From positions 32,884-96,883 of the forward strand of contig JAVEXO010000003.1 of assembly GCA_034003955.1 (NCBI GenBank): DNA of 64,000 nt, written 5' to 3'. Within the stretch, counting starts at the first letter, position 1. Every line of letters begins with the position of its first letter. A program made the position numbers and the translations under genes. Under the pieces are notes generated by a model. That model worked only from the letters and a program-made list of their open reading frames with translations. It was not told the origin of the DNA and ran no database searches. Below are positions 7,836 through 16,943 of this stretch, one piece after another. The stretch is from SZUA-370 sp034003955. Lineage in GTDB: Bacteria > Spirochaetota > Spirochaetia > Treponematales > UBA12059.

Positions 7836-8597
7836 TCAACGCTTGAATGTCCATCCATCGCTTGCAAAGCTTTCCCGCGCAAGGATACGAGCCCTGGCGT
7901 CTTCCGACTCGCTCGGCTTCTGGGGAGCCTCTAGTGGCCCCAGTATAGACTGAAATCCCCGTGCAAAGGCCGGAAGCGCCTCGTCGTAGCTTATCTTCCT
8001 ACCCAGCAGATCTGCAAGAGACGATACCCTCGCCTTGACGTCGGCTATGAGCCTGCCTTTTGACTTCTCCGCCGGTACCATGAGGACAGAGAACATCGTG
8101 TCGGGATCAATGCCCAGGAGCACGGTGCCGTGTTGCAAGACGCAGCCTCGTCTACGAGTCTGGGCGTTGCCCGATACCTTCTTCCCACCGACACAGACAT
8201 CGTTGAGAGCCACAAATTCAGCACGTACTCCTAGTTCTGCCATACCAGCTATGACTCCAGAACAGAGGGTGCGATAGGAATCTAAGAGGCTGCCTCGAGC
8301 CAGTGGATGGGCTTCTGGGAGGACGATACTGTAGGTTAACTCGTCGGCATGATAGACAGCTCCTCCGCCTGTAAGCCGCCTGACCACATCTATGCCTAGT
8401 TCGGAACAACGTTCCAGGTTCACTTCATCGCGAATACCTTGAAAATATCCTATGGATACTGCCCGAGGTTGCCAGGCATACAGCCGGAGGGTCGGCCTCT
8501 CAGCGCCAGAGGCAACCGACTCCAGGACCGCTTCATCGAGGCCCATGTTGTACGCCGCAGGGTTAAGACCCGTCTCCAGATACCTGAACTGCGTCAT
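7836..8597 (-). CDS. lplA: Lipoate-protein ligase, catalytic domain
   Basis: The BPL/LplA/LipB-fold domain is recognisable by RRLTGGGAVYH (about 73-83), the lipoyl-AMP loop, and NDVCVGGKKVSGNAQTRR with the catalytic Lys. It activates lipoate (or octanoate) with ATP and transfers it to a lysine of E2 or GcvH proteins. The C-terminal accessory domain is absent from this chain and is encoded separately just upstream (lplB-like). The start overlaps the lplB stop by 4 bases, so translation is coupled. It is the last gene of a TetR-lipA-lplB-lplA operon. Confidence 0.93.
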   Translation of the reverse strand: MTQFRYLETGLNPAAYNMGLDEAVLESVASGAERPTLRLYAWQPRAVSIGYFQGIRDEVNLERCSELGIDVVRRLTGGGAVYHADELTYSIVLPEAHPLARGSLLDSYRTLCSGVIAGMAELGVRAEFVALNDVCVGGKKVSGNAQTRRRGCVLQHGTVLLGIDPDTMFSVLMVPAEKSKGRLIADVKARVSSLADLLGRKISYDEALPAFARGFQSILGPLEAPQKPSESEDARARILARESFASDGWTFKR

Positions 8598-8893
8598 CCC
8601 TGACTTCCTTCTGTTTTGGCCTTTGACAGTATGGATGCTATGGCGTCTCCAACATCCTGAGGAGTCAATCCGTAGAGCTTGACGCCCCTGGCGTCCGTCT
8701 CCCGGGCGAAAGACTCACCCAGCTCGTTGACCGAGGTGCCTATCATGGCCTTCTCGACCTCATCAAAGCCTTCCTCAGGGTGGGCAAAAAAGTCTCCCCT
8801 AATAGAAAGACCACGCACCAGGCCGTCCTCCCAGAGCAAAGACATCCTGAGGAGCTTGCCTCCCGCAGGCTTTCCTACATATTCACCAGTCAC
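8594..8893 (-). CDS. lplB: Lipoate-protein ligase accessory domain (LplB-like)
   Basis: The 99-residue protein matches the C-terminal domain of lipoate ligases: GKLLRMSLLWEDG, then LSIRGDFFAHPEE. In archaeal systems such as Thermoplasma the ligase is split into LplA and LplB, both needed for adenylate formation; the same split is seen here. The start is GTG with a GAGGG site. Both ends overlap the neighbours by 4 bases. Confidence 0.88.
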   Translation of the reverse strand: MTGEYVGKPAGGKLLRMSLLWEDGLVRGLSIRGDFFAHPEEGFDEVEKAMIGTSVNELGESFARETDARGVKLYGLTPQDVGDAIASILSKAKTEGSQG

Positions 8894-9816
8894 AAACTAC
8901 CCTCGGCGGCGTCACGGCCCTCCATGGCGTGATAACTTGTCCTGGCAAGCGGGGATGACACGACAGACTTGAAACCCTTCTTCATGGCAAGCTCGGCGTA
9001 ATGATTGAAGCGTTCAGGGCTCAGATATTCCAAGACCGGTAGCTGTTTGAGCGTGGGGCGAAGGTATTGACCCATAACGAGCATGTCGCATTCTACGGAA
9101 CGCAGCTCATCCATGGCCGCAAGAACCTCGGCCTCGGTCTCTCCTAAGCCAAGCATGATGCTTGACTTGGTCATGGCCCCCGATTTCTGCTTGGCTTCGC
9201 GCAGGGTAAGGAGGGAAAGGTCAAAGGATGCACGGGAATCCCTGACAGATTGCAGACGGCGCACCGTCTCTACATTGTGTGCTATGACGTCGGGCCTAGA
9301 AAGGGCTATGGCATCCAGCTCGGCACCACGATAGTCGGGTATGAGCAGCTCAACGCGCACATCGGGCATGGTGTCCTTGATGGCTCTAACGCAGGCAGCA
9401 AAATGCCCCGCTCCCCTATCAGGCAGATCATCGCGGTCGACACTGGTGATGACGGCATAGCGTAGACCCAGCTCGGCTATTGCTGCGGCGAGCTCTGCGG
9501 GCTCGTCGGCGCGAGGTGGTAGCCCCGTTGCTACTGTAGCTACGGCACAAAAGCGGCAGCCCCTGGTACACTGATCTCCCAGTACCATGAATGTGGCGGT
9601 ACCACAAGCCCAGCACTCGGCCTTATTGGGACATGCTGCCTCGTCGCACACGGTATGGAGACCTCTTCGTGCCACCAGGGCACTCATCTCTCTCCATCGA
9701 GCACCACTGGGCACGGCCACCCGTAGCCAGGATGGCTTCCTGCCGGGCAGGATGCCGGGGTTCTTTCCTTCGTGCGTTACCGGTTTATCCGGGACGCCCT
9801 CCACGGCTGAACCCAT
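8890..9816 (-). CDS. lipA: Lipoyl synthase (radical SAM)
   Basis: LipA inserts two sulfurs into protein-bound octanoate. The auxiliary-cluster cysteines are C57, C62 and C68 (CDEAACPNKAEC), the radical-SAM cysteines C83, C87 and C90 (CTRGCRFC), and the C-terminal Ser lies in ARTSYHA. Length (308) is normal. It is preceded by a TetR gene two codons away and followed by the split ligase. No lipB octanoyltransferase is seen in the window, so the LplA/LplB pair may also supply octanoyl groups. Confidence 0.97.
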   Translation of the reverse strand: MGSAVEGVPDKPVTHEGKNPGILPGRKPSWLRVAVPSGARWREMSALVARRGLHTVCDEAACPNKAECWACGTATFMVLGDQCTRGCRFCAVATVATGLPPRADEPAELAAAIAELGLRYAVITSVDRDDLPDRGAGHFAACVRAIKDTMPDVRVELLIPDYRGAELDAIALSRPDVIAHNVETVRRLQSVRDSRASFDLSLLTLREAKQKSGAMTKSSIMLGLGETEAEVLAAMDELRSVECDMLVMGQYLRPTLKQLPVLEYLSPERFNHYAELAMKKGFKSVVSSPLARTSYHAMEGRDAAEGSL

Positions 9817-9819
9817 CTT

Positions 9820-10410
9820 CTATGCCCTGATCCCTTCTATAAACAAATGCATCGCAGCCTTAAGGTCAGAGGTATCGGTCATGCCGAGTACTGCAACCCT
9901 GAAGATGGCGGCCTCTATGAGGCCGTAGAAGAAGTCTGAAACGGCACCGACCGGTACCTTCTTGAGTTCTCCACGTTTTTGACCCGCTATGACGACACCG
10001 GAAATGATATGACGCAGGCGTATTGTCCGACGCCTGATCTTGTCACCTATGTTGGCGCCAGATTTTTTTGAATGCTCGAGGTAACCAACGATGACGGAAA
10101 GAAGCCTGGACTGTTCACCGCTACGATTTAAAACGAGGGCCGCCAACTGGTCCAGTGATTCGTGAGCCGGCAGAGGAAGTGCGGCAACGGCCTTTATCTC
10201 CGCCTCCAGCTTCTCTGTAAAGCGTTTGATGCTGAATAGAAATATTTCACGCTTGTTCTTGAAATAGAGGTAGAGGATAGTCCTGGTAATACCACAGCGA
10301 TCGGCTATCTTCTGAAACGTCGTATCGGCATAGCCTTCTTCGACGAATACATCCAGCGCACTTTCAAGAATTTCATTCCTGCGTTTCTCGTGCTCCACTG
10401 TTACAGACAC
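9820..10410 (-). CDS. TetR-family repressor of the lipoate operon (putative)
   Basis: The N-terminal 50 residues form the TetR helix-turn-helix: ILESALDVFVEEGYADTTFQ followed by IADRCGITRTILYLYFKNK. The C-terminal ligand domain is not assignable. The frame opens at a TTG (10422), but the GTG at 10410 has GGAGG five bases upstream and is the better start (196 residues). The stop lies 3 bases before lipA, so it is the first gene of the lipoate operon and probably autoregulatory. Confidence 0.88.
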   Translation of the reverse strand: MSVTVEHEKRRNEILESALDVFVEEGYADTTFQKIADRCGITRTILYLYFKNKREIFLFSIKRFTEKLEAEIKAVAALPLPAHESLDQLAALVLNRSGEQSRLLSVIVGYLEHSKKSGANIGDKIRRRTIRLRHIISGVVIAGQKRGELKKVPVGAVSDFFYGLIEAAIFRVAVLGMTDTSDLKAAMHLFIEGIRA

Positions 10411-10433
10411 GGGAACCTCCAAGGATTGGCTGT

Positions 10434-10469
10434 GTCAAGGAAGACATTAGTATCAAATAGTACCTTGAC
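10434..10469. promoter_or_regulatory. Inverted repeat, candidate TetR operator
   Basis: GTCAAGG and CCTTGAC, 22 bases apart, lie directly upstream of the TetR gene in the divergent region with the HAD gene. A third GTCAAG occurs near 10486. Position fits an autoregulatory operator. Confidence 0.45.
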
Positions 10470-10554
10470 GGAATCAGCCTCTCGCGTCAAGCCTTTGCCT
10501 GGTTTCAATTCGTCGTCCTTCCATAACAATACGCAATCATGGTATTAATACACG

Positions 10555-11181
10555 ATGATACAAGCCTTAATCCTTGATCTCGACAACACCCTGTACCCAG
10601 CCAGCGCCGATATGGAAGCACTCATCATCAGAAGGATGAACGAGTACACTGCCAAATTACTCGGCACTGGGGTAGAAGAAGCCGCGGCAATCAGGCACGA
10701 GAGGATGTCCGGATTCGGTACTACTCTTGAATGGCTCATGGCCGAACGCGGCTTTGACGATCCTGATGCTTACTTTGATTACGTCCACCCGGAAGGCGAA
10801 GAGGCGTCGGTAGAGTTCGACCCCGACCTGCCCCCCTTCCTTGACTCCATAGCACTGCCCAAGTATGTTTTTACAAACGCACCTATGGAACATGCGGAGC
10901 GGGTCTTGAAGAAGCTACGCATAGCAGACAAGTTCCTGCGGGTATTCGACGTTCGCTTCTGTGGCCTCAAGGGCAAGCCATCGACCAGCGCCATCGATGC
11001 GGTATTGGACGCCATAGGCATCCCGGCCGAAGAGACCCTGTTTGCCGATGATATTCCGCGCTACGTCTCTGGCTTCGTGGCCAAGGGTGGTCGTGGTGTA
11101 CTCATAGACCACTTCGGCCGTCATCCTGACTCAGGGCTGCCAACCATTAAAACAATCTACGAGTTATCAGCATTCCTGTAG
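10555..11181 (+). CDS. HAD-family hydrolase, pyrimidine 5'-nucleotidase-like
   Basis: Motif I is DLDNTLYP near the N-terminus, motif II is the Thr of YVFTNAP, and motif IV is LFADDIPR. The DLDNTLYP pattern, with a helical cap between motifs I and II, is typical of the SDT1/pyrimidine 5'-nucleotidase branch. The 208-residue length fits. No Shine-Dalgarno site is visible before the ATG, so the mRNA may be nearly leaderless. It is divergent from the TetR operon and followed by a small membrane protein gene 15 bases downstream. Confidence 0.88.
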   Translation: MIQALILDLDNTLYPASADMEALIIRRMNEYTAKLLGTGVEEAAAIRHERMSGFGTTLEWLMAERGFDDPDAYFDYVHPEGEEASVEFDPDLPPFLDSIALPKYVFTNAPMEHAERVLKKLRIADKFLRVFDVRFCGLKGKPSTSAIDAVLDAIGIPAEETLFADDIPRYVSGFVAKGGRGVLIDHFGRHPDSGLPTIKTIYELSAFL

Positions 11182-11195
11182 ACCGAGGAGGTCAT

Positions 11196-11708
11196 ATGCC
11201 TTTTCTACACCTGCTTCCTGCCCTGGTTCGCAGACGCCCCGGACGCGTTGAACTTACCGTCTCTCCTCTGACCCGCGCCATCTACTTGGGTCTTGGTGTC
11301 ATCCTCGTACTCATCCTCTTGCGTGACCCTGCCGGTAGCCCTTTTGCCATCATGTTCGCCATAGTCATAGCATTCGCAACCCTATCGGAAGACAGATGGA
11401 TATTCGATGGAGAATCAGGAGAAGTGCGTAGACGGTACGGGGTGCTCCTCCTTGCCAAGAGCTGGGCCATAGGGCTAGAGATGGTTTCAACCATAGAGCT
11501 TGATACGGAGTTTAGTGGGGCTGACCCGTCCGATCCTTACGCCAAGGTCAATGCGGGAACGGGCAAGGATCGCTGCGCCATTCGCCTCGTCTTAAGCGAT
11601 GGTAGAACCATGGTAGTAAGCTCTGGCAAGGCCAAGCATCTTGCGGCGTTGAGAGAACGAGCCGTGGCCATAGCCGAGGCTATTTCCAGACCCCTCGTCG
11701 AGACATAG
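11196..11708 (+). CDS. Small membrane protein, paralogue of the 28335 gene
   Basis: I do not know this family. Two hydrophobic segments at about residues 28-66 (LGLGVILVLILL, then FAIMFAIVIAF) precede the cytosolic-looking part, which starts with the motif EDRWIFDGESGEVRRRYG. The last half is a predicted beta-rich domain ending in AISRPLVET. The protein at 28335-28832 shares the same layout, the E(D/E)RW(I/V)FD motif and the (R/A)P(L/I)(V/E)ET end. The start has a strong GAGGAGG site. Its 3' end overlaps the convergent small membrane gene by 29 bases. Confidence 0.8.
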   Translation: MPFLHLLPALVRRRPGRVELTVSPLTRAIYLGLGVILVLILLRDPAGSPFAIMFAIVIAFATLSEDRWIFDGESGEVRRRYGVLLLAKSWAIGLEMVSTIELDTEFSGADPSDPYAKVNAGTGKDRCAIRLVLSDGRTMVVSSGKAKHLAALRERAVAIAEAISRPLVET

Positions 11709-11961
11709 AAAACCGTCTTATAAACGATTGACCCAGCCTACATCGAATGAATGCCCCATACGCCATGACGCTGATAAGCGTTGACAGCGCCAAGGCACAG
11801 ACTATGACGAAGCTAGATGAATGCAGGTGGACGAACGGGGCTAAAAAAATGCCCCAGAGCGATAGCATAGCAAGGAATGATAGCCCGGTACAGATGGCAC
11901 AGGCCACCACGGCCAGGATGAATCCGATTGCTCTGGGGAGCAAGCGACTCATAGAAATCAA
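11680..11961 (-). CDS. Small membrane protein downstream of lspA
   Basis: A 93-residue protein has two clear transmembrane helices (about 9-42 and 50-70) and basic tails. Its start overlaps the lspA stop by 4 bases, which argues for a real, translationally coupled gene. I do not recognise the family. The 3' end overlaps the convergent gene ending at 11708. Confidence 0.65.
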   Translation of the reverse strand: MISMSRLLPRAIGFILAVVACAICTGLSFLAMLSLWGIFLAPFVHLHSSSFVIVCALALSTLISVMAYGAFIRCRLGQSFIRRFSMSRRGVWK

Positions 11962-12494
11962 GCTTTGGACTTTCCTGAATCGGTAAGCCCGCTACCTGTA
12001 AAAAAGCCAGCCAACACGAGCAGTATTCCACAGACGACGACTGCCGAATCGGCTACATTGAAGGTAGGCCAGCGCTCCAGGCCAAACAATCCATAGAATT
12101 TAACAGATAAAAAATCTATGACACCGTCGGGCCTGAATATTCTGTCCAGGATGTTTCCTACGCCGCCACCCAGGATTCCACAGAGAGCCCATCTCTGGAT
12201 ACGGCTCAAGTCATTGGTTTTAAAATAGTACACGCATAAGGCGACCATCAAGGCTATGGGAATCAGTATGAGTATGGTAATGCGTAAGCCTTGGCTCAGG
12301 CTATCACCCATGCTAAACGCCGCTCCTGTATTCTTCTGGTGTACGAGCCAGAAGAAGTCACCAAAGGCCGACCACCCTATACGCCCCGGTTTTATATTGG
12401 CAACTACCGCCATCTTTGTAATCTGGTCGAGCACCAGAACGAGAGCCGTCAATAAAAGCGGTGCAAACTTACTCTTTCTGGACTGTTCTGACAT
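11958..12494 (-). CDS. lspA: Lipoprotein signal peptidase II
   Basis: LspA cleaves diacylglyceryl prolipoproteins before the lipidated Cys. Four transmembrane segments are present, with KNTGAAFS (near 57), GNILDRI (first catalytic Asp, near 117) and FNVADS (second catalytic Asp, near 149). The ATG at 12494 has TTAGGAG six bases upstream; the ATG at 12500 would have no spacing. It is cotranscribed with the Nif3-like gene upstream and a small membrane protein downstream. Confidence 0.96.
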   Translation of the reverse strand: MSEQSRKSKFAPLLLTALVLVLDQITKMAVVANIKPGRIGWSAFGDFFWLVHQKNTGAAFSMGDSLSQGLRITILILIPIALMVALCVYYFKTNDLSRIQRWALCGILGGGVGNILDRIFRPDGVIDFLSVKFYGLFGLERWPTFNVADSAVVVCGILLVLAGFFTGSGLTDSGKSKA

Positions 12495-12530
12495 CGACAT
12501 CTCCTAAGATAGCGGGAATTCCTAAAGTCT

Positions 12531-13292
12531 TTACAGACCGGTAGGTACGTCTATGAACACGGTCTCTAATCCAAGTTCGCGAGAGACGGCCTCGGCTACG
12601 GCCTTCACCCCATGAACCTCGGTCAAATAATGGCCGGCGGCAATGAAATTGAGACCGGCTTCGAGCGTCTCGTGATAGATGGAATGGGATGGTTCACCGG
12701 TAACAAACAGGTCGATGCCCTCGGCTATGGCCTGCAGCGACTCGAAGGCTGCGCCTCCTGAGACCACCGCGACAGACGATATCTGTTTTGTTCCAAAGGG
12801 AAGGAGGGTTCTGGGCCGATCTCCTGCCGGCAGGACTCGCCTGACAGCCTCTTCTATGCTTATAGACACATCGAGTCTGCCCCTGAAACCAATTTTGATA
12901 CCATGGTAATCACCGAAAGGCTCTACAGCATTCAGGCCAAGCATCTTGGATAAGACGGCGTTATTACCAAGCTCAGGATGCGCGTCTAGTGGTAGATGGC
13001 AGGCATACAAGGCCATGTCTGCTCCTATGAGCTCGGCTATGCGTGCGCGCATGTTTCCTCTAATGGCTACGGGTTTACCCCAGAAGAGGCCATGATGGAC
13101 GAAGAGAGCCTGTGCCCCTGCCTCACGAGCACGGATAATAGACTCGGAACAGGCGTCTACGGCGAAGGCAATCTTCGTCATGGGTTCCTTGGAACGACCC
13201 ACCTGCAGCCCGTTGAGAGAATCATCAAGCTTTGCAAAGCGGCTTATTTCCAGCCGTGCTAAGGCCCATGTGTCAAATTCTTGTATATCCAT
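12531..13292 (-). CDS. Nif3-like dinuclear metal-centre protein
   Basis: The NIF3/DUF34 family is indicated by DDSLNGLQVG, the metal-binding LFVHHGLFWG, ACHLPLDAHPELGNN and the C-terminal AAGHYLTEVHGV. These proteins form hexameric toroids with two metals; the cellular function is still debated (GTP cyclohydrolase or quality-control roles have been proposed). The start is the internal ATG at 13292 (MDIQEFDTW), which matches the family's N-terminus; the frame is open further upstream. It precedes lspA. Confidence 0.92.
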   Translation of the reverse strand: MDIQEFDTWALARLEISRFAKLDDSLNGLQVGRSKEPMTKIAFAVDACSESIIRAREAGAQALFVHHGLFWGKPVAIRGNMRARIAELIGADMALYACHLPLDAHPELGNNAVLSKMLGLNAVEPFGDYHGIKIGFRGRLDVSISIEEAVRRVLPAGDRPRTLLPFGTKQISSVAVVSGGAAFESLQAIAEGIDLFVTGEPSHSIYHETLEAGLNFIAAGHYLTEVHGVKAVAEAVSRELGLETVFIDVPTGL

Positions 13293-13368
13293 GAGGGCAG
13301 TATATCCCGTAGGCCCAGGCGCGAGCAATACTCGCGGCGCGAGCAAAAGCCTAAGCGCGGGTATCAGC

Positions 13369-14268
13369 CTAGTTCTTAAAGCGCTCGCCTAAGAATCGTT
13401 TCATTTCATTGAAGGCGAGGCGGCTTTCTGGTATCAGGTCTCCCAGCACCGGCCAGACATGCCATAGGTCATCCCAGATACGCAGCTCAACATCTACCCC
13501 GGCAAGAAGAGCCGCCTTTTGCAAGGCAAGCGAATCGTCAAGCAGAACCTCTCCAGAGGCTACCTGGATGAACAGGGCCGGGAAGTCTTTAAAATCAGCA
13601 AATACCGGTGATACGAGTGGATTGCTTAGACCGTCGTCCCCTGCGTAGTGACGAGCCCACAGATCGAGCATCTCAGTCTTGAGCAGTATCTCAGTGGAAG
13701 CGTTAGAGGCATGGCTATCGGATGCATTGGTCAAGTCTGCCCACGGCGATAGACATAGCACGGCACCGGGCAGAGCCTCTCCCGCATCACGCAGTGCCAG
13801 CACGGTGGCAAGACAGAGCCCCCCTCCGGCAGAATCACCCGAGAGAATGATATCGGAGGCCTCGTAGCCCTGCGTTCTGAGCCAGCGAAACGCCTTGAGG
13901 CCGTCATCCAGGGCGGCCGGAAACACATGCTCGGGTGCCAGGCGGTATTCAGGCAGGACGATGCGCATACCCATGGCTCGTGACATGGGAACACAGAGCA
14001 TCAGATAGGCGGCGATGGAGCCTGTTACATACCCACCACCGTGTAGATGCAGTATGACCCTGCGTTCAAGAGCCTCCGGAGGTCGTATGGAGACGGCTGG
14101 CATGCCGTCTATATCGAAAGCCTCTATGCCTATATTCTTTGGGAATGGTACGTGGAAGCGGCTGTTCTTGTTAGAACGCAGGCGTTCTGCCGGGATGCTT
14201 AGGCCTGATTCCTTGAAGACCCTCCGGATTGCCGATCGCCAGAATCGAGTTCTAAGGCTTATAGACAT
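13369..14268 (-). CDS. Alpha/beta hydrolase, hormone-sensitive-lipase-like esterase
   Basis: The oxyanion motif HLHGGGYVTG, the nucleophile elbow LSGDSAGGGL, the acid in EVLLDDSLAL and the His in DDLWHVWPVL identify the HSL (bacterial group IV) esterase family. No signal peptide is present, so it acts in the cytoplasm on short acyl esters. The start at 14268 is preferred because GGGAGG lies four bases upstream; an ATG at 14271 is adjacent. It is likely in the ackA-nif3-like-lspA co-directional run. Confidence 0.9.
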   Translation of the reverse strand: MSISLRTRFWRSAIRRVFKESGLSIPAERLRSNKNSRFHVPFPKNIGIEAFDIDGMPAVSIRPPEALERRVILHLHGGGYVTGSIAAYLMLCVPMSRAMGMRIVLPEYRLAPEHVFPAALDDGLKAFRWLRTQGYEASDIILSGDSAGGGLCLATVLALRDAGEALPGAVLCLSPWADLTNASDSHASNASTEILLKTEMLDLWARHYAGDDGLSNPLVSPVFADFKDFPALFIQVASGEVLLDDSLALQKAALLAGVDVELRIWDDLWHVWPVLGDLIPESRLAFNEMKRFLGERFKN

Positions 14269-14348
14269 CATGCCTCCCTCGCGTTTATTAATGCTTGAGC
14301 CAGTACTGGCTGCCGGGGCGTCGATGCTCAACAACCCCAGCCTCTGCC

Positions 14349-15689
14349 TTACTTCTTTGGGTATGCTATCAGATCAGCAAGATAGGGTTTCTTCTGCAGA
14401 TCCTTGACGAGGCCCTGAGCACGCTGCTTGTTGACATACTCTGGGCTCTGGAAGCTGTAGGTATACTTGGTGTGAACGTCGTAACTGCCGTTCATCAGGG
14501 CGTAGGCATCCTCTGTCATCACCAGTTCTTCATCTGTGGGTATGACGTAGACCTTAACCGGGCTGTCCGGCGCGCTTATCTCAAGCTCGGCGTTACGGCA
14601 CTTGGCCTTTTCGTTGCGGGCTGGGTCAACCTTGATACCCATGTTCTGTAGGCCCATGGTAGACAGATGCCTGGTAACGGGTCCCATCTCCCCTACGCCG
14701 GCGGTGAAGACTATGGCATCGACGCGACCGAGGGCGGCATAGTAGGCACCTATATACTTCTTTATGCGGTAGCCTTCCAGCTCCTGGGCCAATATGGCAA
14801 CCTTATCGCCTGCCTCTGCCGCATTCTCAATATCACGCCTGTCTGACCATCGGCCTGTTATGCCAAGCACGCCCGATTCCTTGTTCAAAGCCTTCTCGAC
14901 ATCGGCAGGCGATAGTCCGCCCTTCTTCATCATATGAAAGACTATGCCCGGGTCGATGTCACCCGAACGGGTACCCATGACGAGGCCTTCCAGAGGGGTC
15001 ATCCCCATCGATGTGTCGTATGAACAACCATTCTTGACGGCGTTTATAGACGAACCGTTGCCTATATGGGCTATGATTATATTGGATTCAAAGGGATTCT
15101 TTCCCAGGAGTACCGAGGCACGCTTGGCCGTATAGAGGAAGCTGGTGCCATGAAAGCCATAGCGCCTTACCATATGCTTTTCATACCACTCGTGTGGCAA
15201 GGCATAGGTGTAGCTGGTGCTGGGCATGGTTTGGTGCCAGGCGGTGTCCATGATTGCGCAATGTGGTACGTTTGGAAGAACGGCCTTGGCAGCCTCAACG
15301 CCGGTTATATTGGCGGGGTTATGCAGGGGAGCCAGGTCTATGAGATCCTTGAAGGTGGCCAGGGACTCATCGGTGATGAGCACCGAGCGGGCAAACTTCA
15401 TGCCGCCGTGAACCATACGATGGCCTACGGCTCCTATGTCATTCATTGATTTCACGACGCCATGCTGTGGGTCCGTAATGGTATTGAGTATAAGCTCCAC
15501 GGCTACGATGTGATTGGGGCATTCGTGTTCTATGCCAACATCTGCTATGCCAGGCGCCTTGTGGTTTATTATTGAACCTTCCTGGCCGACACGTTCAACG
15601 ATGCCACTAGCGAGGACGTTCTGCTCTTCCCAATCGTAAACCTGATACTTCACTGACGAGCTTCCGCAGTTGAGGGTGAGTATGACCAT
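14349..15689 (-). CDS. ackA: Acetate kinase
   Basis: AckA makes ATP from acetyl phosphate. The signatures are LTLNCGSSSVKYQ at the start, MVHGGMKF, HIGNGSSIN and GTRSGDIDPG. At 446 residues it is slightly longer than the usual 400, with extra C-terminal residues. An AAGGAG site lies six bases before the ATG. It points to a fermentative, acetate-producing metabolism. No phosphotransacetylase gene is adjacent. Confidence 0.97.
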   Translation of the reverse strand: MVILTLNCGSSSVKYQVYDWEEQNVLASGIVERVGQEGSIINHKAPGIADVGIEHECPNHIVAVELILNTITDPQHGVVKSMNDIGAVGHRMVHGGMKFARSVLITDESLATFKDLIDLAPLHNPANITGVEAAKAVLPNVPHCAIMDTAWHQTMPSTSYTYALPHEWYEKHMVRRYGFHGTSFLYTAKRASVLLGKNPFESNIIIAHIGNGSSINAVKNGCSYDTSMGMTPLEGLVMGTRSGDIDPGIVFHMMKKGGLSPADVEKALNKESGVLGITGRWSDRRDIENAAEAGDKVAILAQELEGYRIKKYIGAYYAALGRVDAIVFTAGVGEMGPVTRHLSTMGLQNMGIKVDPARNEKAKCRNAELEISAPDSPVKVYVIPTDEELVMTEDAYALMNGSYDVHTKYTYSFQSPEYVNKQRAQGLVKDLQKKPYLADLIAYPKK

Positions 15690-15773
15690 GAGTTCTCCTT
15701 GTCTCGTGTTTAAACCGCATTGTAGCAGAGCCAGGCTTGGCGAACAAGTCGCGGCTATTGGCAGGGGACGATG

Positions 15774-16943
15774 TCAGTTTGAGAGCATCACCTGGAGTAT
15801 CTGAAGCACGGGAAAGATGATGCATACGAATATGAAGACGATATCGAGTACAAGCATTGTTCTTTCGCTACGCTCTACCTTGACTATCTCGTAGATGCTC
15901 TGTAGTGCATCGAGACGCCTTTCGACGGATCTGGTCCAGCCTGAGGTGTTGAAGATGCTGCATATATGCTCGTATACCATGCCCAGAAAATAATCTCCAA
16001 TGATCTTGGCGCTATTCTCCAGGTTTTCCAGTATGAAGAGAGCGTCGAGCCTGAGCGCTTGCAGGTTGCCGAATTTCTTACGCAAGGCTCCCGGCTTTAT
16101 CTTCCTTAGCCTGTCGTTGCCTTTTATGGATATGCTGTTAATATCGTCTTCGGCTTCGTCCAGCCAGCGGTCCAGGAGCCTGTCGAGCGTGACCAGTTCC
16201 AGATACTGGTAGTTAGCCAGTTCACAGATGAGGAGGACGTCCTCATAATCCCTCTCCGAGTCTATGATTATGCAGCGATCGAGATCGAAGACGGCAACGT
16301 CGCGGTCGCTATAGGAAAGCGGGTTGCGCATGGCATTACGCACCTGGGACTCGTTGAGGGGATAGCCCCAGGGTTCGCCCGCAAGAAGTGTCGTCAGGTC
16401 CTTCTCGTTGTCTTTCATGAAACGGCGCGGGTCGATGGCAACATCGGCAAAGCAAAATGCCAGGTAGCTCTCTGTATCCGGCTTTTTCCTGGGGCCTGAA
16501 ACCGCAGGCATGACCTCTTCAAGCACCGCCTGATAGCGCTCGTCTATGTACGAATCAAGATCGCGTATGCTAGCCGATACCGGTTTGTTTTCTATACCAT
16601 GGAGATCCTCGAGGGTGGCGTTTACCTTCAACCTGACGACTATTGACATGACGCCGTCATCATAGAGTCGAGCCGATGCTGCAAACCCTTCTATTGAATC
16701 CTCTACAAAAACCTTCTTAAGACCAGAGCGCAGATCGACGCAGAGCGGTGTCGGCATGGTGAGTGACGAAGGTGTATCGCGTCGCCTTACTATACGCATG
16801 CCAGGAATACCTGGCAGGAGAGCCGCGGCCTTCGTCAGGTCTATGGATCGGCCAAAGTCAAACAGGGATATACGCACTATCTCCACTGAATAGCTTGGCG
16901 CGCTTCGTGGCTTACGCTTTCTGGGAGATGTGGTTCCTGTCAT
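15774..16943 (-). CDS. Membrane protein resembling RMD1/DUF155 family
   Basis: The protein has an N-terminal basic tail, an alpha/beta central region, a helical stretch from about 220 to 350 and a single C-terminal transmembrane helix (LVLDIVFIFVCIIFPVLQIL). The layout, with a DALQSIYEIVK helix before the hydrophobic tail, resembles RMD1/YagE (DUF155) proteins. The match is by eye and not certain. Its start overlaps the stop of the PASTA protein by 4 bases. GGAGG lies before the ATG. Confidence 0.6.
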   Translation of the reverse strand: MTGTTSPRKRKPRSAPSYSVEIVRISLFDFGRSIDLTKAAALLPGIPGMRIVRRRDTPSSLTMPTPLCVDLRSGLKKVFVEDSIEGFAASARLYDDGVMSIVVRLKVNATLEDLHGIENKPVSASIRDLDSYIDERYQAVLEEVMPAVSGPRKKPDTESYLAFCFADVAIDPRRFMKDNEKDLTTLLAGEPWGYPLNESQVRNAMRNPLSYSDRDVAVFDLDRCIIIDSERDYEDVLLICELANYQYLELVTLDRLLDRWLDEAEDDINSISIKGNDRLRKIKPGALRKKFGNLQALRLDALFILENLENSAKIIGDYFLGMVYEHICSIFNTSGWTRSVERRLDALQSIYEIVKVERSERTMLVLDIVFIFVCIIFPVLQILQVMLSN

